64,000 nucleotides of DNA from Pseudovirgaria hyperparasitica. Taxonomy: Eukaryota > Ascomycota > Dothideomycetes > Acrospermales > Acrospermaceae. The position numbers were made by a program, and so were the translations under genes. Positions within the stretch are counted from its first letter, which is position 1. Every line of letters begins with the position of its first letter. The notes under the pieces were generated by a model. It worked only from the letters and a program-made list of their open reading frames with translations, was not told where the DNA came from and did no database searches. Positions 11,102 through 22,299 of this stretch are shown piece by piece. Location of the stretch: contig NW_022985564.1 in NCBI RefSeq assembly GCF_010093815.1, positions 225,530 to 289,529 of the forward strand, given 5' to 3'.

Positions 11102-13530
11102 ATGGGGGTCTCCATAATTGACATACAGCGGGACGGTAAAGAACTCCCTTTCTTACCTGGCAAACACTCCCACTGACATGTGCATATACAGTTATCCTTG
11201 ACGCTCTGAAAAATGCGTCTCGTGGCGAAGTACGTAAATGAGTAGACGATAGCGAACACTAGATCAGTCACTGACTGAAATGTCCCAGTGGAAAGTCCTC
11301 GTACTGGATCCGACGAGTAAGAAGCTTGTATACAATGCTGTGAGAGAGGATGATATTCTGAATCTTCAGATTACTAGTAAAGTCTCAACGCACTCAGTAA
11401 TTTTTCGCGAGCTAACCGGTGCTAGACATTGAGCTCATTGATGAAAAGAGGCCAATGAACAAAGACATGGATGCCATATACATCTTGACACCCGAAAGCT
11501 GGATAGTGGATTGTATGATGGCGGATTTTGAAAGACACAGGTATCGTAGTGCACACTTAATATGGACCTCTCGTGCGTGCACAATCTGAGACCATGTTTG
11601 TACCCAAATTTTAACGATGATATAGTTCCACCACCCGCTCTTCGAGAACGCATTGATAGATCTAGTACAGCCAGGGAACAGATCAGGGTTTTTAAGGTCC
11701 TGGACGCGGATTATTTCCCACGGGAATCTCACCTTGTCACCTTCCGCGACCCGTGGAGTTTTCCAATACTCTTCCACCCGGCATGTAACAACCTCGTTCG
11801 GGAGCATTTAGAAAAAGCCGCCAGTCAGATTGTAGCAGTATGCGTATCCCTGGGAGAATATCCAACGATTCGCTACTACCGCCCCCGTACCGCATCTCAT
11901 GAAGCAGGAGTATTGTGTACTCATCTCGCACGTATGGTACAAGAGCAAATAGATATGTACGCGCAGTACCACCCAGACTTCCCTCCGCAATCAAACCGAC
12001 CACGAGGAGCTTTGTTCATAACCGATCGCTCGATGGATCTTGTCGCGCCCTTTTTGCACGAGTTCACCTACCAGGCAATGGCCCATGACCTGCTCCAAAT
12101 TAAGGACGGGGACAAAGTATCCTACAAGACGCTGATCAACGAAGGACAACGTGATGAGCAAGAGAAGGAGCATGATATAGTGGAGTCCGACCGGATATGG
12201 GTAGAAAATAGGCATAGACACATGAAGGACACCATCGAGAAGCTTATGGGGGATTTTCAGAAGTTCATGGATGAGAATCCACAATTCACAAACAAAGACG
12301 GTGGGAACGCCACCTCGCTCAATGCTATCAAGGACATGTTGGCTGGTTTACCGGAATTTCAGTCTATGAAAGAAGCATATTCACTGCATTTGAGTATGGC
12401 CCAAGAATGCATGAGCCTCTTTCAAAAGCAGAAACTGCCTGATCTCGCGTCCGTGGAACAGGTACGTCATTGAAGCTCTCCTCATTCAGTAGACAAGCTG
12501 ACCTAGGTAGTCACTCGCAACAGGTCTTGACGAAGACTATCGAAAGCCGAAAAATCTCGCGGATCAGGTGGTCCGCACTCTCGATGAAGAAAGCATCAAG
12601 CACCCTGACCGTCTGCGCCTCATCGCTCTGTATCTACTATACAAGGACGGCCTTCTCCCAGCCGATCTCATGAAGCTCTTGGCCCACGCGCAGCTGCCCC
12701 CACAGGACGGCGAGGTCTTACATAGCCTCGAGCTACTAGGAGCTCGAGTATCAAGGCCGCTAAAGGACACGAAGAGTGCCCCCATTCCCCTGTTCCCGCG
12801 TAAACCCAACGGAGCAAACAATCCCAATCAAGAAGAATATGCACTCTCTCGGTTCACGCCTGCTCTCAAATATCTCCTTGAAGATCACGTTCGTGGTGGA
12901 CTTGATCAGTTAACATTCCCCTTCACTAAACCACAAGTAGATGCGGCAGAAACGGCTGCGCTTGCCCAAGAGTCTGCCCAAGCTGCATCATCACTTCGAT
13001 CCGCAAAACCTACTTGGGCCAAGTCCAGACTATCCTCTGTCGAACCCAGGCAACGCATTATTGTCTTTGTTGCAGGGGGTGCTACGTATTCGGAATCGCG
13101 CGCGTGTTACGAAGTGTCGCGGGCTACTTCGCGGGACGTCTTTTTAGTGACTTCCCACATGCTAACACCGGGTCTCTTTATGCGCCAGCTTGGGGATCTT
13201 GGTGTTGACAAACGTCGGCTTGGTATACCAGCGGAGCAACCGAAGCGCAAGGCGCCAGCGCATCTTTTTGAACCGGAAGCACAAGCTAAACCTATCGTAT
13301 CAGCTGGGGCGCAGCGTCCTGGTGGTCTTCCGAGCGGACCAGCGCCCCCGACTGCTGCCATGGGTAAAATCTCGCTCAGTGCCGGGGCTCCCCAAGGACG
13401 TTCTGCAGCAAATGGTACGCCGTCTGCTGCTCTAGCTGCTGCCCAGCAAGCATCCAGCGGAAAGATTTCTGGGAAGGAGAAGGATCCAGACAAGAAGAAG
13501 AGACATCACTTCTTTGGCTCCAGAAAGTGA
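11102..13530 (+). CDS. SEC1: Sec1/Munc18-family exocytosis protein Sec1
   Basis: Binds the plasma-membrane SNARE complex and promotes vesicle fusion. Six exons: 11102-11135, 11192-11229, 11289-11376, 11426-11572, 11626-12461, 12511-13530, giving 720 aa. All introns are 49-59 bp GT-AG. The short 5' exons were joined by matching the family N-terminus: MGVSIIDIQRD / VILDALKNASRGE / WKVLVLD... / NIELIDEKRPMNKDMDAIYI... / PPPALRERIDRSS. Seen: 'FPRESHLVTFRDPWSFP', 'RYYRPR', 'LFITDRSMDLVAPFLHEFTYQ' and near the end 'IIVFVAGGATYSESRACYEVS', all hallmark SM blocks. The C-terminal 100 residues are Ala/Gly/Pro-rich and end in a polybasic KDPDKKKRHHFFGSRK tail. It is Sec1 rather than Vps45/Sly1/Vps33, judged on the DPWSFP and DRSMDL context. 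Confidence 0.93.
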
Positions 13531-13779
13531 AAGATCGCCTATAAACTACTTATTTCCGCCATATATTCAGCATTGTATCGGAGCGCACGGAGTCTTGGAG
13601 CATAAATACTCGGTACAATCAGAAGGCGTTCAGTAATCTGCCATAACGGCGAATGATACCATTTGTCTTCAGAGTTAGGTACTGTCTTCCAAAAGCGTAA
13701 ATACGTCACACAACCACGGTCACGCATATGTTACTTGTATACCTTATTTGTAAATTCTGTGCCTTGTTATAGTGCGGCC

Positions 13780-15321
13780 TCAAAGTGTCGACCTTGGACC
13801 CAGCATGTTCATTACTTCTCTGACTGCACGCTCACCGGTCTCCAACGCGCCCTCCATATATCCTTTCCATTCTGTCGCGAACTCCGTCCCAACAAAATGA
13901 AGATTTCCAACTGGTTTGCCATACACATCTACAAACTTGGTCAAATGACCAACAGCAGTTATAGGTGTCAAAGCACCCTTGCTAAACTTCTCCTCCATCC
14001 AGACCTGGTCAAATATCTCGATTGGACGCCACACCTCCGAGTCCCGGTCAACTTTGTACACCTTGGCAAGCTGCTCGAGCACTACCTTGCGGCGCTCATG
14101 TGATCGTAGTCTGCTCCAATCGCGGCCGAATTGACCATTTACGAAGCACGTCAGTGAGAACTGGCGCTTCTCGTCGACGCTGGTATCACGAGCCAGGTTT
14201 ACTGGACCATTAAAACTCATAAAAAAGCCATTGTAGCCCTGGTCTCGCCACCAAGGGCGGTCGTAGCAAACGATCGCCTTGTTGTAATCGCCTAGTCGTG
14301 TCGAGTTGTAGACCTCTTGAGCTCGGGGCGGTAGTGGAGGCAAGATATTGATGTCTTTGTATAACGTGGTCGGGAGGGACAGGATACACTTCTTGCCCTG
14401 AAACGTGTTACCATTTGTCGTGATGACCGACACGTGCCCGCCATGGTCCTGTATCGAAGCAACAGGCGATGAGAGGTGTATGTTGGCATGGCCGACCAGA
14501 CCTGCGATCCCTTCGACGATGGCGGACGTCCCTTTACACCAGTCAGTCAGCAGACAGTCCCTCGACCAGTTCAGTGGCACATTGCAAACAGCACCTTGGT
14601 GATAGCGCAGATACTGCCCGCCAGTCCTGTCGTCGGCACGGATCGCGAGCAGCCCGTGATTCCGCCTGCAGTAGTCGATGAAGAAGGCCGCCGATTGCTC
14701 GCTCGACTCGACCCCGTGCATGACCTGACTCCACAGATTCACCATCGACCGCGTCTTCGGCCGCGCGCCTAGATCTCGCACGTACTGGTCTAGCGTCACG
14801 GCGTCTTGTTCTTGGCTGGGGAGTCCGGTCTGCATCGACTCGGCCTGTATGTGGTCGCGCACACGCTCCAGGTCCCGTTTCTCCGCCGCGCTGAACTGCA
14901 CATTCCATTAATACAAACAAGCAAGCACACACGTACGCACGCAAGCAAGCATAAAAAGGCCCGCTTCAGTCACACAAACACACACATACATACACACCTC
15001 AGGCATAATCCCAAAGGGAAACTCCACCCTTCCGCCCTCGCCCTCGCCCGCGATCATAACCGCCTGCCCTTCAAGCCGCTGCCGCACCACATCCAAGCCA
15101 AACATCTGCGTATACCGCCACACGCGCTTCTGCATCGAGTCATTCACCCATGCGGCGCCCAGATCGACAACGCCGCGGCCGCTGGCCAGTGGGACGGACC
15201 AGACTTTTCCGCCGAGGCGGTCGCGTGCTTCGACGACGGCGACGGTGAGGCCGGCCTCTTGGGCGGAGAGGGCGGATTGTAGGCCGCTTAGGCCGGCGCC
15301 GACGATGATTATGTCGAACAT
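13780..15321 (-). CDS. FAD-dependent amine oxidase (monoamine-oxidase type)
   Basis: Oxidises an amine to the aldehyde with release of ammonia and H2O2. Exons 15321-14998 and 14895-13780 give 479 aa; the 102-bp phase-0 intron (14997-14896) has a long CA/TG-rich 5' half. Seen: the FAD-binding dinucleotide fold VGAGLSG at residues 7-13 with VVEARDRLGG about 20 residues on, and the C-terminal FAD block 'LHFVGTEFATEWKGYMEGALETGERA'. The cysteine that holds FAD covalently in animal MAO is absent: the matching stretch reads SKGALTPITAVGH. Cofactor binding is therefore probably non-covalent, as in fungal MAO-N. No clear peroxisomal C-terminal signal (ends RSTL). Divergent from the ALDH gene. The exact amine substrate is unknown. 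Confidence 0.9.
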
Positions 15322-16044
15322 AGGGTGTTTGAGGTGGGGCGGGCCCTTTCGTTTTCGGGGTTTGGATTTATGGATGGATTGGGTGGAATATGGGGTATAG
15401 GATAATGGGAAGGCTGGGAGGGTGTTGGTGTGAGGAGGAGGAGAGTTGGGGGTTTGTTCAGACTAATAATACACACATGAAAGCTTTCTTCTTTCTAAAA
15501 TATGCCTGCTACCATGCTGTGCTCTGATTTTAGACGACATGCGATCCCTTTGCTATCCGATACGTGTGCTGCGGCCTAGGGTGTTGTGCTGTTGCTTTGA
15601 TTGAGAGTAATTGACTAGTCCGGAACGGGAAATATCTTGCGTACTCACGCACGAATCAAGTCGTGAGCGGGACTCTTTGCGATGTTGTACAGAAGTGAGC
15701 AGACTGGTATATATCTCTATCCGGACTACATAAGCAGAGTACTCACCAATAACAGAAGGTGCAGGGGGTTTAACGTCTTTTATTGAGGTGGGTGGAGGAG
15801 TAGAAGATCATGGACCAATCGCGATCCGGGCCTAGCATCGCGAAAGTTGTCTCGATTGGGCAATGTGCTTTCATAGCCACGTCGGCTACGATAAAATATT
15901 TTTGAGGGATGGTGAGTTCTTGATTGACTTTGTCTACGATGCGCGAATTCATATTTCCCGGCCTTTTCTGTGATTTTCTTGTTGAGAGCTGTGTCTCCTA
16001 TCCTATCCTACCTCCGGCTTGCTTGGAGCTCTCTTCTGCGAACG
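15322..16044. promoter_or_regulatory. Shared divergent promoter region, amine oxidase / ALDH
   Basis: This 723-bp region separates two start codons pointing away from each other. The amine-oxidase side (15340-15450) is G-rich on the plus strand. A TATATAT run lies near 15,710. The frame upstream of the ALDH ATG (from 15,970) stays open but starts at GTG and adds no recognisable sequence, so 16,045 is kept as the start. No binding site is claimed. Confidence 0.45.
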
Positions 16045-17718
16045 ATGGTAACCACGGTGCCTTCTCTACAGGACCAGTCTTTGTTTATTGGGAAGAATTA
16101 TATCAATGGCCAATGGGTCGATTCATGTGGAGGGAAGACATTCAACGTCACAGGTACGTACGCGACATTGAAGTGTCAGATTGAATTGAGCAAGCACATT
16201 TTGACACCTCAGATCCCGCAACCGGCTTGCACATAGGCACATGTCCCGAGTCAACGGTCGAAGACGCACAACACGCAGTCGACGCAGCAGCCGCTGCGTT
16301 CCCAGCATGGAGGTCGAAATCCGGGCGTGAGCGCGGCCGCGTCATACGCAGATGGTACGAGCTCGTGCTGGAGAACAAGGGCGATATTGCAACGTTGATA
16401 ACGTGGGAGAATGGAAAGGCCCGGGTAGATGCGGCCGGGGAAGTCGTGTTTGCGGCGAGTTTCTTGGAGTGGTTCTCGGAGGAGGCAGCGAGGATTTACG
16501 GGGATGTGGTACCGCATAGCAATGCGCAGATGCGTGCTCAAGTCATTAGGGAGCCTGTTGGGGTTTGCGGGCTTATTACACCGTTAGTCTAGAGGGGTGA
16601 TGTGTTGTAGTGACTGGTTGTGCTGATGGAATGTGCTGCAGATGGAATTTTCCAATTGCTATGGCGGCTCGGAAACTGGGACCTGCGCTTGCTGCTGGGT
16701 GTACTGTTGTGCTCAAGACAGACGGCCAAGCGCCGTTCTCTGGGAATGCCATAGCCGTACTGGCGGAGCGAGCTGGAGTGCCCAGAGGCGTCCTGAATGT
16801 CGTGACAGCATTGGAAAACACCCCGGCAATTGGCAAGTTCATGTGCGAATCAGACACGATACGAAAGATCTCATTTACCGGCTCGACGCGTGTTGGGAGG
16901 ATCTTGATGAGCCAGTCTGCGCATACGTTGAAGGGACTGAGTCTCGAACTAGGCGGCAACGCACCATTCATCGTCTTCAATGACGCTGACCTAGACCTGG
17001 CCATCGCCGGTACGGTTGCTAGCAAGTTCAAAGTGAGTGGACAGACTTGCGTCTGTGCGAATCGAATATACGTCCAAGATGGCATCTATGATCGATACGT
17101 CGCCAAGCTCACCGAAGTGGTGTCGAGCTTCAAAGTTGGACACGGTTTCGACGCTGCTACGAGCCATGGGCCTCTGATCCATGCAGCTGCGGTCGCCAAG
17201 GTTCAGGAGCATGTCGACGATGCCGTGAAGCATGGTGCACGAGTCGCCATTGGAGGCAGGAAGATGCCCTCACTAGGTGAGTAGAGCAGCCATCGCATTC
17301 TGCAAGGTAATGCTAAGCATTCATCTCCACAGGCCCAAACTTCTTCGAGCCTACCATCCTAATCAACGTCGACGACCGCATGAAGATCGCGAGCGAGGAA
17401 ACATTCGGCCCAGTCGCACCGATATTCAGATTTTCAACAGAGGACGAGGTCATTGCTCGCGCCAACAACGCATCCGTTGGACTTGCATCATATCTCTTCA
17501 GTCAGGATACCGGCACGCTGGCGCGTGTGTCGGAGGCGCTGCAGGCGGGGATGGTAGCTATCAACACGGGTGTTATTTCGGACGCGTCGGCGCCGTTTGG
17601 AGGAGTGAAGCATTCTGGGCTTGGGCGCGAGGGCAGTCGGTATGGGATGGAAGACTACATGCAGTTGAAGACGATTATCACTGGCAATGTTAAGGTCGTT
17701 CATCGCGCACAGCTCTAA
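16045..17718 (+). CDS. NAD(P)-dependent aldehyde dehydrogenase, succinate-semialdehyde type
   Basis: Oxidises an aldehyde to the acid; the family match points to succinate semialdehyde, the last step of GABA breakdown. Exons 16045-16153, 16213-16582, 16642-17276 and 17333-17718 give 499 aa; three introns of 56-59 bp. Seen: WNFP at 161-164, cofactor Lys185, FTGS at 238-241, general base Glu262 in LELGG, catalytic Cys296 in SGQTCVCANR (the paired Cys-x-Cys typical of GabD-like enzymes) and EETFGP. The C-terminal block 'GGVKHSGLGREGSRYG' is also SSADH-like. One oddity: the usual K-P-(A/S) after the cofactor lysine reads K-T-D. The short N-terminus has no clear mitochondrial presequence. Substrate assignment is by family resemblance only. 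Confidence 0.9.
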
Positions 17719-18690
17719 GTCCTGACTGTGTGTGGGACCTCGGCCGAGAGGAGTGAATTCTCTTGGGTCCTTGGCATATGTCTCATGATTCATGCTACAC
17801 AGAGGCACTACATTAAAGATGCTGATGGTTTTTGCTATAATTCCAATATGGATTGCACAATATCCACTTGGGGATATGATGGAGCTTCGAAAGAGCTCAT
17901 GGCGCTCTTTCAGCCTTACGAGGCAGATCAAATGGTCGTAATGCTAGACAGTCGTGAGCACAGGCTGGCAGTGCTCTGTATGAATCAGTAGCTCATGCTG
18001 ACGTGCATCATATGTCTACCCTAGTCCATGTCGTATAAGGCCGCCGCCGTCGAGTGTCGGATGTTATTCCGGGGGGAGGGGGGACAAAGGGCCCAAAAGG
18101 CCCGAGGGACAGTGACAGACGGTGAGTATTGGCCCTGCAGTGACATAAATCGTAGTCTATCTGCCAGCGTGCGAGAAGCATGCGATCAATCGCCAGGAGC
18201 TGATGCTGACTAGTTGTAGATGCACCATGAAGATTGTAGATGCGACCAGCTAGCAATTGCAGCGTATCATAGCCCATGCCAATCCGACAGCCCAGCAGAC
18301 CTGTAGCCATGACATAACCATATTCGCAACCATACTTGGCAGAAGCCAGGGCTGTTTCCGAGGACGCCGCAGGATAATTGAAGAGTGAGAAACTGAGGAG
18401 ACATGACATACATGACACGCATGTGGGTCCGGAGCTGAATCGCCAACGACTTTCACCAGCGACAGTAGTGTTCTCGAGCTGCTGTCGGTCTCGGTCGCGG
18501 TCGCTCGACGCTGTTTATTATAACTCGGTCTCTGTCTATTATTTCTTTACGTATTAGTCCACTCAGTGGGCCATGAAGCCCGTGGAGTGCCGGGAGGCTA
18601 CGCCGCGAATGGCTTGGGCCCTAGGGTATCGTGGACGGTATGTATCAGCGGGCCACACTTTTTTTTTACCGAGGGCACACACCTTAAAAG
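17719..18690. other. Gene-free transition into the AT-rich block
   Basis: About 970 bp after the ALDH stop with normal base composition (CpA and TpG present). It contains the ALDH 3' UTR and small overlapping open frames with no protein features. At about 18,660-18,690, right after a T8 run, composition changes abruptly to TA-dominated sequence. Confidence 0.6.
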
Positions 18691-20112
18691 CATACTTATA
18701 TATATTAAACCTACTTCCCCCTCTCTAAATATCCCTCTCTTTATATATAATACGTGCCTATCTATATATATTTTCTCTCTTTATATAATAGCGTAATAGA
18801 TAGCCTATCTCTAGATAGAGATTATTTTAAAATATACCTCTAGTTATATATAGAATAATCTCCTAGCCTAGATTAAGTATATATATAGTATTATAGTATT
18901 CTATTATATACTTAAGCGCTATTTCTCTATATAGAAGATTTAAAAGGACTCTTCTTTACTTCCCTCTTCTATATAAGAGAGTCTATATAAGAGAGTCTAT
19001 ACTCTTACCCTTAAACTAGCTCTTCTAGATACTAAGATTATTTAGATTCTTTAAGAAGAAGGGTTTAAGATCTTATAGAGTTCTCTATATCGCCGTTATA
19101 TAGATATAGATATTATATAAAAGGTACGAGGTATTAATATATAATAGACTAAAAGTAAGAAGATAATATAGCTTATATAGAAAGGCTTAGAGTTAGAAGT
19201 AATTAATAGATTTAGTTAAGGCCTACTCTATATATATTTTCTAGAAGCTAGAGTCTAGATTATATAGTATCTATACCCTTCTATCTATATATAAAGACTT
19301 ATTCTAAGAATCTATCTAGAGATTAGCTATTTTAGACTATAAAGATCTTAAATCTAGAGGGCGTACGACGCCGCTATTATAATTTTTAGTACTATAGAGG
19401 CTAGTATATTATAAAAGATCCTAATTATATCTAGAGTATAGATAGGTACTATAAGCTTAGCTTATATAGTATTAAGATCTATACCTATATAGATATATAC
19501 TTAAGATATATTATCTAGGCCTATATTAGTATCTTATCTACTATAGTAGTTAGTTATCTCTTTTAGTTTCTAGAAATTTTAAGAATTAGAGATATCTAGT
19601 TACGCTTTATATAAAGTAATAGAGGTAGTAAGATAACTTATATAGTAAATATTTAGTAGAATCTCTACTAGGTTAATAATCTAGAGATTCTACTAAATTA
19701 ATACTAGATATTTAGGATAAATATATCTAATTAAAGGATTAAGGCTTAGTAGATATAGCTTTCTAAGGTACTCTTATTCTAATAGAGAGTATATATTATA
19801 CGCTAGTATATTATACTTAGCTAATAGATATTTAGAACTTCTTCTTAGAGCTTAAGTAGAGGGATATCTTTAATATATAGAGTTATATAGATTAGTATAA
19901 GGAGGCGGGCTCCACGTACCAACCAACTATACTAAAAGGACCGAATCTTAAAGCTACTGCTTTAAGGGTGGAGTACACTGCTTATATATAACTACTACAC
20001 ACATGTATAATTAACTGGCAGGCACGTGCCTAACAATTAGATTACTATTTAGATAATCTATATTCTAATTCTCTACATAGAAGTTTTAAGCTTTATATAG
20101 ATATAGAATTAG
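18691..20112. repeat. Decayed AT-rich DNA, left part (unidentified repeat E)
   Basis: Extremely TpA-rich sequence with residual CpG, full of TAG/TAA in all frames. No ORF, LTR or terminal repeat is recognised apart from the mini solo LTR listed separately. It is the left side of the DNA into which element A1 inserted. By composition it is an old RIP-mutated repeat; its family is unknown. Confidence 0.55.
19896..20035. mobile_element. 140-bp mini solo LTR
   Basis: A short block that keeps CpA/TpG dinucleotides while everything around it is RIP-mutated. It starts TATAAGG (TGTAAGG before one G-to-A change) and ends CCTAACA, so it has TG...CA ends and a short imperfect inverted terminal repeat. 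It is bounded by direct 5-bp repeats ATTAG at 19891-19895 and 20036-20040. This is the structure of a solo LTR from a very small LTR element. No internal copy is seen in the window. Confidence 0.55.
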
Positions 20113-20340
20113 TGTTAGAACTTAGCCTTAGGTAGGACCCGACCTACACGTACCTTAGCTAACAGGGTTAGGAGGTAACGTGAAGGGCGGTAAACAGTTA
20201 CGTGCTAGATAGATCGGCGTCCCTTTATATATATACTCTCGGATTCCTACTAAAAGGGTTTAGTAGTAATTCGTTCTATAATAGAATACACCCTATTATT
20301 CTATCTAACTATACTACTATCTAATAACCCTATTCTTATA
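20113..20340 (+). repeat. A1 5' LTR (228 bp)
   Basis: Begins TGTTAGAACTTAGCC and ends CCCTATTCTTATA (ACA before RIP). Full-length matches occur at 46039-46266 in the same orientation and at 35327-35554, 42483-42710 and 49376-49603 inverted. Confidence 0.92.
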
Positions 20341-20869
20341 TTCGAATTACTCTCTATATAGTACTATAGTTAAGATAGTCTAACTAGAACCGAGAAGGTC
20401 GACACGATCTACTATAGGGATAAGTAATACTATATTAAATAATAGGGATCCTCTATAATCGGTATTAATCCTAGCCGTTTCTAACTAAGAAGTAGAAATA
20501 TTAGACCAAATCACAGAGCTTTTAGACGAAGAAATAGTAGATACGCCAAGTAACTTCTAATAATATAAAGCCGGATAACGAGTCGTGGCGGAGCCACGCG
20601 AGGTATTATAATAAACTATTACTAAACTTTAGGAATACGTTACGAATTAGGCTTAAGAGATTTAAACCCTTAAAGAATAGATAGAACGCGCGAAACTCCT
20701 CGTAAAGAGACGAGAACTTAAGGAGTCTCTTAAAGAACTACGCCGAACGATAGTAGGTGGACGACTTCCTATACTAATTTAGGCGGAATTAGTTTACCTA
20801 CTATTAGAGTTACGATAATCTACTATATACCCAGCCGCTTCGTTACCGATTTACCCTACTCCTTCTCTA

Positions 20870-21271
20870 GATATACTAAAATCTAAAGACCCGACTATAT
20901 TTATAGGGAAGAACTAAAAGGAGTAGAAAGACTAGAAGAGAGACTACGAAAAGTACTTCCTCGATAACCCTCTACTCTTTTCTACTAAAGTATAACGTAT
21001 TTCGTTCGGAGAACGATACCTAGACTTATAATCCCGCGATTAATAGGATAGATAGAAGGAAGTATAGCTACTATCTACGATAACCTAGAAATATTTAGCT
21101 ATATTTATACTAAATACCCTCGGAACGGATAGAGAACATAAAAGAAAGGCACTATCTAAGTTAAGAAGCGTGGCATAACGACCGAACTAGACACCTACTT
21201 AACTACTATAATACCTCTAAAACCTATAGAATAATATCCCTACGCTATAGAAAAATATTCGTATATTCTAG
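20870..21271 (+). pseudogene. A1 gag relic, 5' part
   Basis: Reads as a Ty3/gypsy Gag (for example 'GERYLDL' and 'LNTLGTDREHKRKALSKL') interrupted by TAG/TAA codons where Gln or Trp are expected. It is cut at 21271 by insertion of element B and continues at 32653. The same frame occurs uninterrupted on the minus strand in A2 near 41,550-41,950. Confidence 0.8.
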
Positions 21272-21643
21272 TGTGGAAGGCCGCTCCTACAGCCCCACAT
21301 GTATGTATCCCTAGCTCGATTACATAGCTTTATTATATATTTAAGGAGGGCGTTTTCCTTAGTCATTCTACTCGGCGCGCTTCCCCCATTACTAATATTC
21401 GACTATTCGACCTTTTCTTACGTTTATAGGCCTCTATAGGTATTAATTATTAGGCTTAGCTATTAAAGAATTAATTAAGAGTATTATATAGACCCGTCCT
21501 ATTATAAAAGAGAACTAATAAGAAGTCGTGCGTTTAAAGAGAACTTATAATACCTAGGAGAGATACTTATAAGTTCATCGCGACTACTATACTAGAAACA
21601 TAGCTATTTATAAAAGGGATACACGTGGTAATAGCTTACTATA
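21272..21643 (+). repeat. B 5' LTR (372 bp)
   Basis: Starts TGTGGAAGGCCGC and ends GCTTACTATA (TCACCACA before RIP, judged from the intact copy at 63779). Ends are TGTGG...CCACA inverted repeats. Confidence 0.88.
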
Positions 21644-22299
21644 ATTTTAGAGGTCGTACCCGGACTACGAACTTATAGAGGGAGATTAGGACTCCGAAAC
21701 TAGCTTAGGGGAAGTATATAGCGTGCCTAATAAGGTAGTCTAGACTTACTAGATCGAAGCCACGAGTCTAGAAAACAGGGAGTCCGGAGTTACTAGGGGC
21801 TAGCCTCTTAAAAGTAGCCATAAAAAGTATATGCATGCTAACACGGGTAATAGCGCGACTCGAAAATGTCTTAGGGGAATAGAATATAAAACAGGGCTAG
21901 ATAAAGTAGTAAAGAAGAGTTCAAAAACGACAAATATAATCTATTTAGTACTACCATAGCTATTATTTATAAACACGGCCATACGAGTATACCACTTTAG
22001 GAACGCCTTATATAAAGATAATAATATAAGTAGGATACTATAAACCTTATATCGATAAAGATAATAGTAATAGTTTACCTTATAAAGGGATTAGTTAACA
22101 TGGAGAAGGGATAATAGGTATTATAGATAGACGCATTAGGCTAACCTTTAGTTAAGGTAATCCCTTAACTAATAACCTTACCCCTAGCGTCTCTACTAGT
22201 ATATCTACTACTAGTAATAGTATAATAGAAGCTTAAAATAATAATCTAGTAACTCGTAGAGAGATACTTAACTTCTTCGTAGTATTTACGCAATAAGGA

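Noticed and set aside
13107-13493. 128-aa minus-strand frame
   Set aside because: Shadow of the Ala/Gly/Pro-rich SEC1 C-terminus.
21644-21675. tRNA primer-binding site just after the B 5' LTR
   Set aside because: A stretch resembles the complement of a tRNA T-arm and acceptor, but the stem and loop lengths do not fit a real tRNA and RIP obscures the TGG.
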